DNA of 64,000 nt, taken from the NCBI RefSeq assembly GCF_014076415.1, contig NZ_CP043568.1, positions 2,046,001 to 2,110,000 of the forward strand. Direction: 5' to 3'. The stretch comes from Comamonas testosteroni (GTDB lineage: Bacteria > Pseudomonadota > Gammaproteobacteria > Burkholderiales > Burkholderiaceae_C). The notes below the pieces were generated by a model that saw only the letters and a program-made list of their open reading frames with translations, searched no databases and had not been told where the DNA came from. The translations under genes and the position numbers were made by a program. Positions 24,280 to 30,376 of this stretch are shown piece after piece; the stretch's first letter is position 1, and every line of letters starts with the position of its first letter.

Positions 24280-24309
24280 TGGCAGCGGTCCAAGATAGGC
24301 CACATGAGT

Positions 24310-24338
24310 CCACGGTACTCTTTTTAATGACCTTAAAC
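24310..24338 (-). promoter_or_regulatory. Conserved promoter-like box of cassette B
   Basis: Minus strand GTTTAAGGTCATTAAAAAG, then GTACCGTGG, ending 30 nt before the palindromic ribosome site. It shares more than 20 positions with the boxes at 24697 and 25039. Confidence 0.75.
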
Positions 24339-24400
24339 AGCGGTCTCAAAGTCCATGTCAGCAATGCTCGAATAGGCCTTAAACCGCAGCAGTTTCCTCA

Positions 24401-24430
24401 AAGAAAAGCCACCTGAAAAGGTGGCTGAGG
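24401..24430 (-). terminator. Terminator after array gene 4
   Basis: Minus strand GCCACC TTTTCA GGTGGC then TTTTCTTT, closing the cassette of the gene at 24471-24650. Confidence 0.75.
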
Positions 24431-24470
24431 ATCATGACTTTCTGCTTAGTCTGGGGCGTGAGCGTGTCAA

Positions 24471-24650
24471 TCAGGGCTTGTCGTTGGCTGCATCTGAGCC
24501 GAGCGTGGATGGTGGCGTTTCTGGCTTTGCTGAAGGCTCTTGATCGAAGCTTGAAGGGCTTGGTGGGAGCTCAGAGATGGGCTCAAGGATGATCGACCAC
24601 ATGTCATGCCAAAACGCGACATATCTTTGGTACACAAGAAGCGGGAACAT
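24471..24650 (-). CDS. Array gene 4: 59-residue paralogue of array gene 2
   Basis: MFPLLVYQRYVAFWHDMWSI continues ILEPISELPPSPSS and a Pro/Ser/Asp-rich tail ending AANDKP. It has its own promoter-like box, palindromic ribosome site and terminator, making a complete cassette of about 330 bp. The duplication with 23841-24020 shows that the array grows by copying. Confidence 0.72.
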   Translation of the reverse strand: MFPLLVYQRYVAFWHDMWSIILEPISELPPSPSSFDQEPSAKPETPPSTLGSDAANDKP

Positions 24651-24651
24651 A

Positions 24652-24666
24652 TAGACCTCCGGTCTA
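24652..24666 (-). promoter_or_regulatory. Start-associated palindromic ribosome site
   Basis: Minus strand TAGACCGGAGGTCTA, identical to the copies at 24265 and 24993, 1 nt before the ATG. Confidence 0.85.
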
Positions 24667-24696
24667 AAGCTGCAAATCAGGAGGACTTGCATGCAC

Positions 24697-24727
24697 CCAC
24701 ATTACGCTTTTAAAAGACCTTAAACGG
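24697..24727 (-). promoter_or_regulatory. Conserved promoter-like box of cassette C
   Basis: Minus strand CCGTTTAAGGTCTTTTAAAA, then GCGTAATGTGG, 30 nt before the palindromic ribosome site. It lies 7 bp from the terminator of the preceding cassette. Confidence 0.78.
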
Positions 24728-24734
24728 CGCAAGC

Positions 24735-24755
24735 AAAAGCCACCCGGAGGTGGCT
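24735..24755 (-). terminator. Terminator after array gene 5
   Basis: Minus strand AGCCACCTCCGGGTGGCTTTT, a tight GCCACC/GGTGGC hairpin with TTTT. Confidence 0.72.
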
Positions 24756-24829
24756 GGTGTGCTCGCGTTGAGGCGGTTGCTCAAGGCATCTGGGACAAGC
24801 CTGAGTGAGAAAAGTATCTCTCTTTTTCG

Positions 24830-24991
24830 CTACTGCTTGCGTTGCTGCTGCTGCTCTTCCTCATTCTTTTCTTTCGGGACGCGAGGTTTGCCTTGTTGCT
24901 GCGGAGCTGGGAGCCCGTCGGTAATAAAAAACATCAGCTTCAAGGTGTCCAAAAAGGATGGGGTGGAGATGGGGATGGGGTTACCTGACAA
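24830..24991 (-). CDS. Array gene 5: 53-residue protein, TTG start
   Basis: Starting at the TTG placed exactly like the ATGs of its sisters (1 nt after the palindrome), the protein reads (M)SGNPIPISTPSFLDTLKLM and ends in a Glu/Gln/Lys tail (EKNEEEQQQQRKQ). An ATG at 25021 would add ten residues encoded by the palindrome itself and is less likely. Unknown function. Confidence 0.6.
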   Translation of the reverse strand: MSGNPIPISTPSFLDTLKLMFFITDGLPAPQQQGKPRVPKEKNEEEQQQQRKQ

Positions 24992-24992
24992 A

Positions 24993-25007
24993 TAGACCTC
25001 CGGTCTA
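24993..25007 (-). promoter_or_regulatory. Start-associated palindromic ribosome site
   Basis: Minus strand TAGACCGGAGGTCTA, followed by T and a TTG codon rather than ATG. Confidence 0.82.
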
Positions 25008-25038
25008 AGGCGGCTGGTCAAGATTGACTGCCTTGTCC

Positions 25039-25069
25039 CACAGTACTCTTTTAAATGACCTTAAACGGT
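25039..25069 (-). promoter_or_regulatory. Conserved promoter-like box of cassette D
   Basis: Minus strand CCGTTTAAGGTCATTTAAAA, then GAGTACTGTGG, 31 nt before the palindromic ribosome site. TACTGT may serve as a -10 box, but no standard -35 sits at 17 bp. Confidence 0.78.
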
Positions 25070-25117
25070 GCCCTCGAAAAATAGACGCTAGCCAAGTTGT
25101 CGCAGCTGTGGTCGCGC

Positions 25118-25297
25118 TCACTCGATGAAGCCAAGGTCGCGCAGTGCTTCAGTCTCCTGGGTGTACTCAGCGTCCTCGATCAGCAGCACACCGTCAGGGC
25201 CATAGATATTGCGCTGTGGTGCGCCCATGACCTGCTCAATGCGCTCGACTCTGTAGCCGTGTCGCTCCCAAATTTCGGTGGTGTTTATGCGTGTCAT
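25118..25297 (-). CDS. First gene of the leftward early operon, 59 residues
   Basis: MTRINTTEIWERHGYRVERI then APQRNIYGPDGVLLIEDAEY and an acidic end (ETEALRDLGFIE). It is the first minus-strand gene after the PL promoter, the place lambda uses for N, but it does not look like an Arg-rich N protein. No strong ribosome site is visible. Confidence 0.5.
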   Translation of the reverse strand: MTRINTTEIWERHGYRVERIEQVMGAPQRNIYGPDGVLLIEDAEYTQETEALRDLGFIE

Positions 25298-25600
25298 TGG
25301 TTCACTGTATCCAAACCGGAGCCCTGCAAGCAAGGCTTTGGTTTGAACCCCGGATGCGCTCCGGGGGCGGCGCATATCTCCCACTGTCACTGGCTTGCGC
25401 TTCGCTCTGGCAGCTTTATGCAGATCACTATCTGCGCCGGTTAGCACCATCCACCGCTTCGGTGCGGCAGAGTCGCGGCGCGTTCCGGAAAGTCATCGGG
25501 GCGCAGCGTGTCTCACGACGTGCATTGAATCTCTGGCTTTTTAAGGACCTGAGGTGCTGGCTCGATCACTTGGCACCCACCGCGTTGCTGCGATGGGTGT
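25298..25600. other. PL leader region
   Basis: No supported ORF. It is the leader of the PL transcript and holds a strong GC hairpin (CCCCGGA 25348-25354 with TCCGGGG 25360-25366) that could act in early termination or antitermination. Confidence 0.4.
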
Positions 25601-25629
25601 AATGTAGCGTTGCTAAATTAATTGTGCAA
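25601..25629 (-). promoter_or_regulatory. Early leftward promoter PL
   Basis: On the minus strand TTGCAC (25629-25624), 17 bp, TACATT (25606-25601): near-consensus sigma70 spacing. Operators at 25604-25616 and 25629-25641 overlap its -10 and -35 boxes, as expected for repression by the cI-type protein. Confidence 0.75.
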
Positions 25630-25665
25630 TAGCTTTGCTAAATATTTTTTTTGTAGCGTTGCTGT
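25604..25665. promoter_or_regulatory. Left operator OL with three repressor sites
   Basis: Three copies of a 13-bp site at 25604-25616 (GTAGCGTTGCTAA), 25629-25641 (ATAGCTTTGCTAA) and 25653-25665 (GTAGCGTTGCTGT), starting 25 and 24 bp apart. They match the three sites at 26701-26761, consensus TTAGCnnTGCTAA. Confidence 0.85.
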
Positions 25666-25786
25666 GTCTTGATAGTGCGCATTGGTTCAAAGACAAAAAA
25701 GCCCGCACAAGGCGAGCTGTCTCAGGTTGCGTGCTGTCTATTGAAGGAGGAGCATTTAGGTATCACGCACTTCAAGGAGAGCGGCG

Positions 25787-25894
25787 ATGTCTGCCCTCAT
25801 GACACAAATGGTTGGTCTGTGGATCCTGGCCGTGTTGGTGGCCTGGGTGATCAACGAGATCAGGGACGATTGGCATAAAAAAGCCCGCACATGA
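25787..25894 (+). CDS. 35-residue single-pass membrane protein beside the repressor
   Basis: MSALMTQMVGLWILAVLVAW then VINEIRDDWHKKART. AAGGAG lies 8 nt before the ATG, and a terminator overlaps the stop. It is convergent to the repressor gene and downstream of OL, a position where phages often keep lysogenic exclusion genes. That role is only a guess. Confidence 0.5.
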   Translation: MSALMTQMVGLWILAVLVAWVINEIRDDWHKKART

Positions 25895-25903
25895 CGGGCT
25901 TTA
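25877..25903. terminator. Bidirectional terminator between the mini-gene and the repressor
   Basis: AAAAAAGCCCG ... CGGGCTTT, serving the plus-strand mini-gene and the minus-strand repressor transcript. Confidence 0.75.
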
Positions 25904-25940
25904 GGCTGAATGATTTCAAGGCCAATCAGGAGTTTGCCTG

Positions 25941-26699
25941 CTACAGCCTTTTTCCGTTCCAAGCCCATACCACTCGCCCGACGACATCCACTTGATGATC
26001 GCCATTGAGCGTTTGCACAGTCTTGGCACTGGGGTTGTCGCTTGTCACTTGCAGCTTGCCGTCAAAGGTCGGGGTGACACGCTTGATGAAATTACGATCG
26101 TTTGCGCGCAGCACGTAGACGCCTTCGCGCGAACTTGGATCGCGTGCGCTGAGTCCGGTGTCGACAAGCAGTACATCTCCATCAGTAAAGGTAGGAGCCA
26201 TGCTGTCCCCGTAGGCGTGAATGAAGCGCAGCTCTTGCGGGTTCTGGGGTCTGATCTGCTGATTGATCCAGTGAGGCGACAGGGCCAGGTCACCCACGAT
26301 GACATCTGACTCCAACAACTCAGAGCCGGGCCCCATGCTGCCGCAGTTGGACAACACTGGAACAATGACTGCATCCGGCGCGTGATACATCGGAACAGCG
26401 CTATATGCAGACAGGTCAATTTCTTGTGCCTTTGGATGAGGCGCAGGCTGAGCAAGCTCCGAAACATCTGAGACCAGCTTTGCAAAGCGGGGGGCAATTT
26501 CTCCGATTCCGATTCCCAACCCTTTTGCATACGCCTTGGCCGCGTCTAGGCTGATGGGGCGATGTCCGCTTTGGTGCTGTGAAAGCATGGACGCTCCGCC
26601 TGGAACTCCATAGTCCTTGGCGAACTGTGCTTTGTTTTTAACGCCGGTAAGAAGGCGACGCAAGTTCGCAGCCTCTTCCTCAGTAGTCCATTCTTTCAT
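25941..26699 (-). CDS. cI-type prophage repressor (HTH + S24 peptidase)
   Basis: The 252-residue protein has an N-terminal helix-turn-helix (NKAQFAKDYGVPGGASMLSQ, HRPISLDAAKAYAKGLGIGI) and a LexA/UmuD-type S24 domain: cleavage site near LSNCGSMGPG, catalytic Ser in YGDSMAPTF, catalytic Lys in RNFIKRVTP. It should hold lysogeny by binding OL and OR and self-cleave with RecA filament after DNA damage. Its ATG abuts an operator, with no ribosome site. Confidence 0.93.
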   Translation of the reverse strand: MKEWTTEEEAANLRRLLTGVKNKAQFAKDYGVPGGASMLSQHQSGHRPISLDAAKAYAKGLGIGIGEIAPRFAKLVSDVSELAQPAPHPKAQEIDLSAYSAVPMYHAPDAVIVPVLSNCGSMGPGSELLESDVIVGDLALSPHWINQQIRPQNPQELRFIHAYGDSMAPTFTDGDVLLVDTGLSARDPSSREGVYVLRANDRNFIKRVTPTFDGKLQVTSDNPSAKTVQTLNGDHQVDVVGRVVWAWNGKRL

Positions 26700-26700
26700 G

Positions 26701-26761
26701 TTAGCGATGCTAATAAGTATTGCATTTAGCGTGGCTTGATGTTGTTAGTTAGCTATGCTAA
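26701..26761. promoter_or_regulatory. Right operator OR with three repressor sites
   Basis: Sites at 26701-26713 (TTAGCGATGCTAA), 26726-26738 (TTAGCGTGGCTTG) and 26749-26761 (TTAGCTATGCTAA), 25 and 23 bp apart, fill the gap between the divergent repressor and Cro-like genes. Confidence 0.88.
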
Positions 26762-26764
26762 ATT
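26736..26764 (+). promoter_or_regulatory. Early rightward promoter PR
   Basis: TTGATG, 17 bp, TAAATT. The predicted start of transcription falls on or next to the Cro ATG at 26771, so the message may be leaderless. Two operators overlap the promoter. Confidence 0.7.
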
Positions 26765-26770
26765 TGCTGT

Positions 26771-27028
26771 ATGAAACATGCAGCATTCGCAAAGCGAGCC
26801 AGCACCGAGGCAGGTGGCCCTACTGCTCTGGCGCGAGCCCTGGGCAAATCCCCTTCCGAGATATCTCAGTGGATCAGCGGACGACGCCCGATCCCTGCTG
26901 CTTGCGCTGCAAGCCTTGAGAAGCTCACTACTGTGACTAGGCAGGATCTGTTTCCCGAGCAGTACACGCAGATCTGGCCCGAGCTGGCTCAGCCATCCAC
27001 CCCAGAAAAGGAGGTGGGCAATGACTGA
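26771..27028 (+). CDS. Cro-like (YdaS-type) transcriptional regulator
   Basis: The 85-residue protein MKHAAFAKRASTEAGGPTAL has a short helix-turn-helix typical of YdaS/Cro proteins: ALARALGKSPSEISQWISGR then RPIPAACAASLEKLT. It is the first gene from PR and divergent from the repressor, the standard cro position. No ribosome site lies upstream, matching a leaderless start. Confidence 0.88.
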   Translation: MKHAAFAKRASTEAGGPTALARALGKSPSEISQWISGRRPIPAACAASLEKLTTVTRQDLFPEQYTQIWPELAQPSTPEKEVGND

Positions 27029-27036
27029 GCCGTCCC

Positions 27037-27297
27037 TTAGCGCTCTCTGCTGGCAGCAAGCAACGTACGCCTCGCGATCAGGTCTGTTTGAGCCGCGCGA
27101 GCGCGCAGTTCGACAAGCATCTCCTGATCCACGTCCTTCGGTGCTTCTCTCACCATCGACTCGATGGCTTGTTGGAATCGGCTCAGTAGCAGTTCTGGGT
27201 CTGGTGATTGCGCGATCAATTCGGCAAGGAGGATGCGAGTGATTTGGCTCTCGCATTCGAGCGCTACTAGCGCCTTGTGTATCTGCTCTTCTTTCAT
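27037..27297 (-). CDS. Helical phage protein, antisense to the PR operon
   Basis: The 86-residue frame MKEEQIHKALVALECESQIT reads as a natural helical protein and has a strong ribosome site (GGGAGG, 7 nt spacing) that lies in one arm of a perfect inverted repeat (27305-27313 with 27342-27350). It is opposite in direction to its neighbours. A plus-strand frame in the same place (27021-27242) is the alternative. Confidence 0.5.
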   Translation of the reverse strand: MKEEQIHKALVALECESQITRILLAELIAQSPDPELLLSRFQQAIESMVREAPKDVDQEMLVELRARAAQTDLIARRTLLAASRER

Positions 27298-27520
27298 GTC
27301 TGCACCTCCCGGGAATGGTTGTGTAGGAGCTTCCATTCTGCCCCGGGAGGCGGTGGGCACCCAGGCGCAGCGCGCCGCACAAAACCGAATCTCTCTGACT
27401 TTGGCCAATCGCTACCCGGTGGGTTCTCCGCTGTGGCACCTGTTCAACAACTTCTATCGCCATACCGTGCACAAAGCGGATTGCGCGGCAAACCTGCACG
27501 AGGAGGTTATGCATGACTAA
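27296..27520 (+). CDS. Small early phage protein
   Basis: The 74-residue frame ends RISLTLANRYPVGSPLWHLF, ..., ANLHEEVMHD, and its last 8 nt overlap the next gene's start (ATGACTAA). The C-terminal half looks real. The start is unsure because no ribosome site precedes 27296 and the divergent gene starts at the same place. Confidence 0.5.
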   Translation: MSAPPGNGCVGASILPREAVGTQAQRAAQNRISLTLANRYPVGSPLWHLFNNFYRHTVHKADCAANLHEEVMHD

Positions 27521-27959
27521 CTCCACCAAGCGCATCGCGCAACTCCCGCACCTGTCCAAGGCTCAGAACACGGCGCTTGCTGCTGTTCTGGACGCGCTCA
27601 AGGGTCTGCCTCCCGAAGACGCCCAGGAGGTCTTGGATCACGCCGCCGAGCAACTGGCCGGCGACGATTTGCTCCCGATGTTTGCCCGCGGCATCGCAGG
27701 CCCCCTGGGAAAACTGATCTGCGCCGTCAAAACCAAGATCGATGACGTCACCTATGGCCTGTGGTTGCAGTACTGCGCTGCGCGCGGCCTGGATACCGCA
27801 TGCGTGCTGCGCGACTGCATCTACGCCTTGGTGCATGGCAAGACGTATCGGCAAATGGTGATGGAGAAGATGAACCATGAAGCCAATCGTATTGATGCAA
27901 TGGCTCGGCTCATAGGTCCATTTGGGGGCCCCGAACTCATGGGGGACCGCAAGCAATGA
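27513..27959 (+). CDS. Early phage protein, unknown
   Basis: The 148-residue protein starts MTNSTKRIAQLPHLSKAQNT after GAGGAGG. Its first half is helical (ALKGLPPEDAQEVLDHAAEQ), with a Cys-containing middle (YGLWLQYCAARGLDTACVLR). Its end overlaps the antirepressor start by 4 nt. No family recognised. Confidence 0.7.
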   Translation: MTNSTKRIAQLPHLSKAQNTALAAVLDALKGLPPEDAQEVLDHAAEQLAGDDLLPMFARGIAGPLGKLICAVKTKIDDVTYGLWLQYCAARGLDTACVLRDCIYALVHGKTYRQMVMEKMNHEANRIDAMARLIGPFGGPELMGDRKQ

Positions 27960-28675
27960 ATCAGATCCAAACCATGACACCGGCGGCCGTGCCGCTGACC
28001 ATGAGCAGCCGCGACATTGCAGAGCTGACCGGCAAGGATCACTTTCATGTGATGCGTGACCTGCGCGCCTTGCATGGACAGCTGGGTGCTTTGTTTGGTG
28101 GGTCCATCCAACCTTGGATACACCCCCAGAACGGCCAGACCTACGACGAGTACCTGCTGGACAAGGACACCAGCCTGACGCTGCTGCTGGGCTACGACCC
28201 GGTGGCACGCATGAAGGTGGTCAAGCGCTGGCAGGAGCTGGAGGCTCAGCAGGCCCCCAAGCTGCCCCAGACCATGGCCCAGGCGCTGCGCCTGGCCGCA
28301 GAGCAGGCCGAACAGATCGAAGCTCAGCAGGAGCAGCTGGCGCTGGCTGCGCCCAAGGTGGAGTACGTCGACCGCTACGTGGCCGCCAATGGCTCCATGG
28401 GTTTCAGGCAGGTGGCCAAGCTGCTGCAGGCCAATGAGCATGAGTTTCGCGCCTGGCTGCAGGACGCGAAGATCATGTACCGCCTCGGCAATGAGTGGAC
28501 TGCCTACCAGAACCACATTGAAGCAGGCCGCTTTGTTGTGCGTGCTGGTGTGGCAACAGCCAACGAGCACGCATTCAACACTACCAAGTTCACCCCTAAG
28601 GGCGTGGAGTGGGTTGCAGGCCTGTGGGGCAAGCACAAGGCCCGACAGGCCCAGGAAGCTGGGGTGCAGGCATGA
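27956..28675 (+). CDS. Rha / KilAC phage antirepressor
   Basis: The 239-residue protein joins an N-terminal Rha-type domain (MSSRDIAELTGKDHFHVMRD, GYDPVARMKVVKRWQELE), a coiled segment (EQAEQIEAQQEQLALAAPKV), and a C-terminal KilAC/ANT domain (SMGFRQVAKLLQANEHEFRA, RLGNEWTAYQNHIEAGRFVV). Such proteins modulate phage repressors. Coupled at both ends by ATGA overlaps. Confidence 0.88.
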   Translation: MNQIQTMTPAAVPLTMSSRDIAELTGKDHFHVMRDLRALHGQLGALFGGSIQPWIHPQNGQTYDEYLLDKDTSLTLLLGYDPVARMKVVKRWQELEAQQAPKLPQTMAQALRLAAEQAEQIEAQQEQLALAAPKVEYVDRYVAANGSMGFRQVAKLLQANEHEFRAWLQDAKIMYRLGNEWTAYQNHIEAGRFVVRAGVATANEHAFNTTKFTPKGVEWVAGLWGKHKARQAQEAGVQA

Positions 28676-29601
28676 GCACCATCATCATGGCGGCCTGCTG
28701 GCCCTTGCAGGGCATGAGCCCCAGCCAGAAGGCTGTCCTCATTTCTCTGGCTGACCAAGCGAACGACGACGGCGTGTGCTGGCCTGCAGTTGGGACCATC
28801 GCCGCACGCACCTGCTTGTCTGAGCGCGCCGTGCGCGATGCCTTGGCCTGGCTGCAAGCTGCTGGCGCTGTGTTCCGTGAGTACCGCCACAACACCAGCA
28901 CCAGCTACACCGTCTGCCCCAAGCGTTTTGATCCGGCCAAGGCTCCGGCGGAGAGCAAGCGCACCACCAAGCGCAAAACCAATGTGGCGGCAAATGCCGC
29001 CCCCCCTGCGGCTGCCGCCCCCGGTGCAGATGCCGCCCCACCGGCAAATGCCGCAGTACCCCCGGCAAATGCCGCCCCAGCCCCGGCAGATGCCGCAGGT
29101 CTGGAGGGGCAAATGCCGCCCCCAAATCATCAGTTGAACCGTCACTTAACCGCCAATGAACCATCCCCGGCCGCTTCGCAGCCGGGCCGCGATGGAGCAG
29201 GTGAGCAGGAAGGCGAAGGGGAGACGGCTCTGCAGGCAGCCTGCCGGGAGACTTGGGCGGCTTACTGCGATGCCTACGTGGAGCGCTACGGGGTCAAGCC
29301 TGTTCGCAATGCTGCGGTGAACGCGAACGTGAAGACGCTGGTCAAACGTCTGGGCTACGAGGAAGCGCCGCTGGTGGCTGCGTGGTACGTGCGCTGCGTG
29401 AACGAGACTTTTGTGACGAAGAACACTCACGGCGTGGGTGTGTTGGTCAACCAAGCCGAGAGCTATCGCACCCAGTGGGCGCGTGGCCAGGCCGTGACAG
29501 CAACGGCAGCGCAGGCTGCGGACAAGAGCAGCGCCAACTTTGACGCCATCGAGGAAGCCAAGCGCCTGACGCGCCAGCGCAAGGAGGGTGGCAATGCTTA
29601 A
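28672..29601 (+). CDS. Replication initiator-like protein with iterons in its gene
   Basis: The 309-residue protein has an N-terminal winged helix-turn-helix of phage replication proteins (LQGMSPSQKAVLISLADQAN, CLSERAVRDALAWLQAAGAV), an Ala/Pro linker encoded by tandem repeats, and a C-terminal helical domain (CRETWAAYCDAYVERYGVKP...). Architecture and position match lambda O: the N-terminal domain binds repeats that lie inside the gene itself. Its end overlaps the next gene, as O does with P. Confidence 0.78.
   Translation: MSTIIMAACWPLQGMSPSQKAVLISLADQANDDGVCWPAVGTIAARTCLSERAVRDALAWLQAAGAVFREYRHNTSTSYTVCPKRFDPAKAPAESKRTTKRKTNVAANAAPPAAAAPGADAAPPANAAVPPANAAPAPADAAGLEGQMPPPNHQLNRHLTANEPSPAASQPGRDGAGEQEGEGETALQAACRETWAAYCDAYVERYGVKPVRNAAVNANVKTLVKRLGYEEAPLVAAWYVRCVNETFVTKNTHGVGVLVNQAESYRTQWARGQAVTATAAQAADKSSANFDAIEEAKRLTRQRKEGGNA
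28989..29119. repeat. Six iterons, candidate phage replication origin
   Basis: Copies of GGCAAATGCCGC or GGCAGATGCCGC at 28989, 29025 (TGCAGATGCCGC), 29043, 29064, 29085 and 29108; most are 18-23 bp apart, about two helical turns. Each contains the small palindrome GGCA/TGCC. They sit in the linker-coding part of the initiator gene, as in lambda oriL. Confidence 0.7.
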
Positions 29602-30376
29602 CGAGCACGACACCGACTGGCTGCTTGAGGAGCTGGGCGCAACCATGGAGCTGTCTGGGCAGCAGATCCGCCCGGCCGCGCTGGCGTTGCTGGCCTCTGA
29701 CCTCTCTCACATCGACAAGCCACTACTGCGCATGGCTCTGGCCCGTATCCGCGCCGAGCACAAGGGGCAGATCATGACGGGCACGGTGCTGCAGTACGTG
29801 GACCATGCCATGGGCCGGCTGCTGCCAGCGGAGGCCTATGCCTTGGCACTGTCCAGCTCGGACGACAGTGCCACCATCGTGTGGACGAACGAGATTGCCG
29901 ATGCCTGGGCCGTGGCCGCGCCGCTGCTGCGTGCTGGCGACAAATTCGGCGCCCGTCAGGCTTTCATTGAGGCATACGGCCGCATCACCGGTGAGGCCCG
30001 CGCGCTGCGCCAGCATCCTGTGGTGCAGGTCAGCCTGGGTCATGACCCTGAGGGCCGCACCCGCGCTCTGCAGGAGGCCATGACTGCCGGCCGTCTGCCG
30101 GGCGGTTTGGAAGCGTTGACCGAGGATGTGCGTCACCAGCTGCAGCTGCCCGCCCCTCGATCTGCGCTGGCGCTGCCAGCCCCTGAGAGCGCACCAACAG
30201 GAGCAGAGCGCACCGCGCTGCAGCAGTTGGCCAAGCTGCGCGACCACTTCGCCCGCAAGGCAGGTCGATTCACCCATGCCCAGGTCCTGGCCAGGGCAGA
30301 CCGCATGCGCCTGAACCAAGAGAAGCGCAAGACCGCCGCCGCTGTGCTGGCCTACCAGCAGGGAGAGGTGGCATGA
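29594..30376 (+). CDS. Probable replication partner protein
   Basis: The 260-residue protein MLNEHDTDWLLEELGATMEL... has AGGAGG 7 nt before its ATG and overlaps the initiator gene's end. The N-terminal part (LSGQQIRPAALALLASDLSH, ALARIRAEHKGQIMTGTVLQ) resembles helicase-loader-type phage proteins in being all-helical. By position it corresponds to lambda P, but I cannot confirm this from motifs. Confidence 0.6.
   Translation: MLNEHDTDWLLEELGATMELSGQQIRPAALALLASDLSHIDKPLLRMALARIRAEHKGQIMTGTVLQYVDHAMGRLLPAEAYALALSSSDDSATIVWTNEIADAWAVAAPLLRAGDKFGARQAFIEAYGRITGEARALRQHPVVQVSLGHDPEGRTRALQEAMTAGRLPGGLEALTEDVRHQLQLPAPRSALALPAPESAPTGAERTALQQLAKLRDHFARKAGRFTHAQVLARADRMRLNQEKRKTAAAVLAYQQGEVA

Noticed and set aside
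27021..27242. 73-residue plus frame overlapping the end of cro, with GGAGG upstream
   Set aside because: The ribosome site is good, but the sequence is Ser/Pro/Arg-rich like an antisense shadow and the minus-strand frame (27037-27297) is the better protein. Not excluded.
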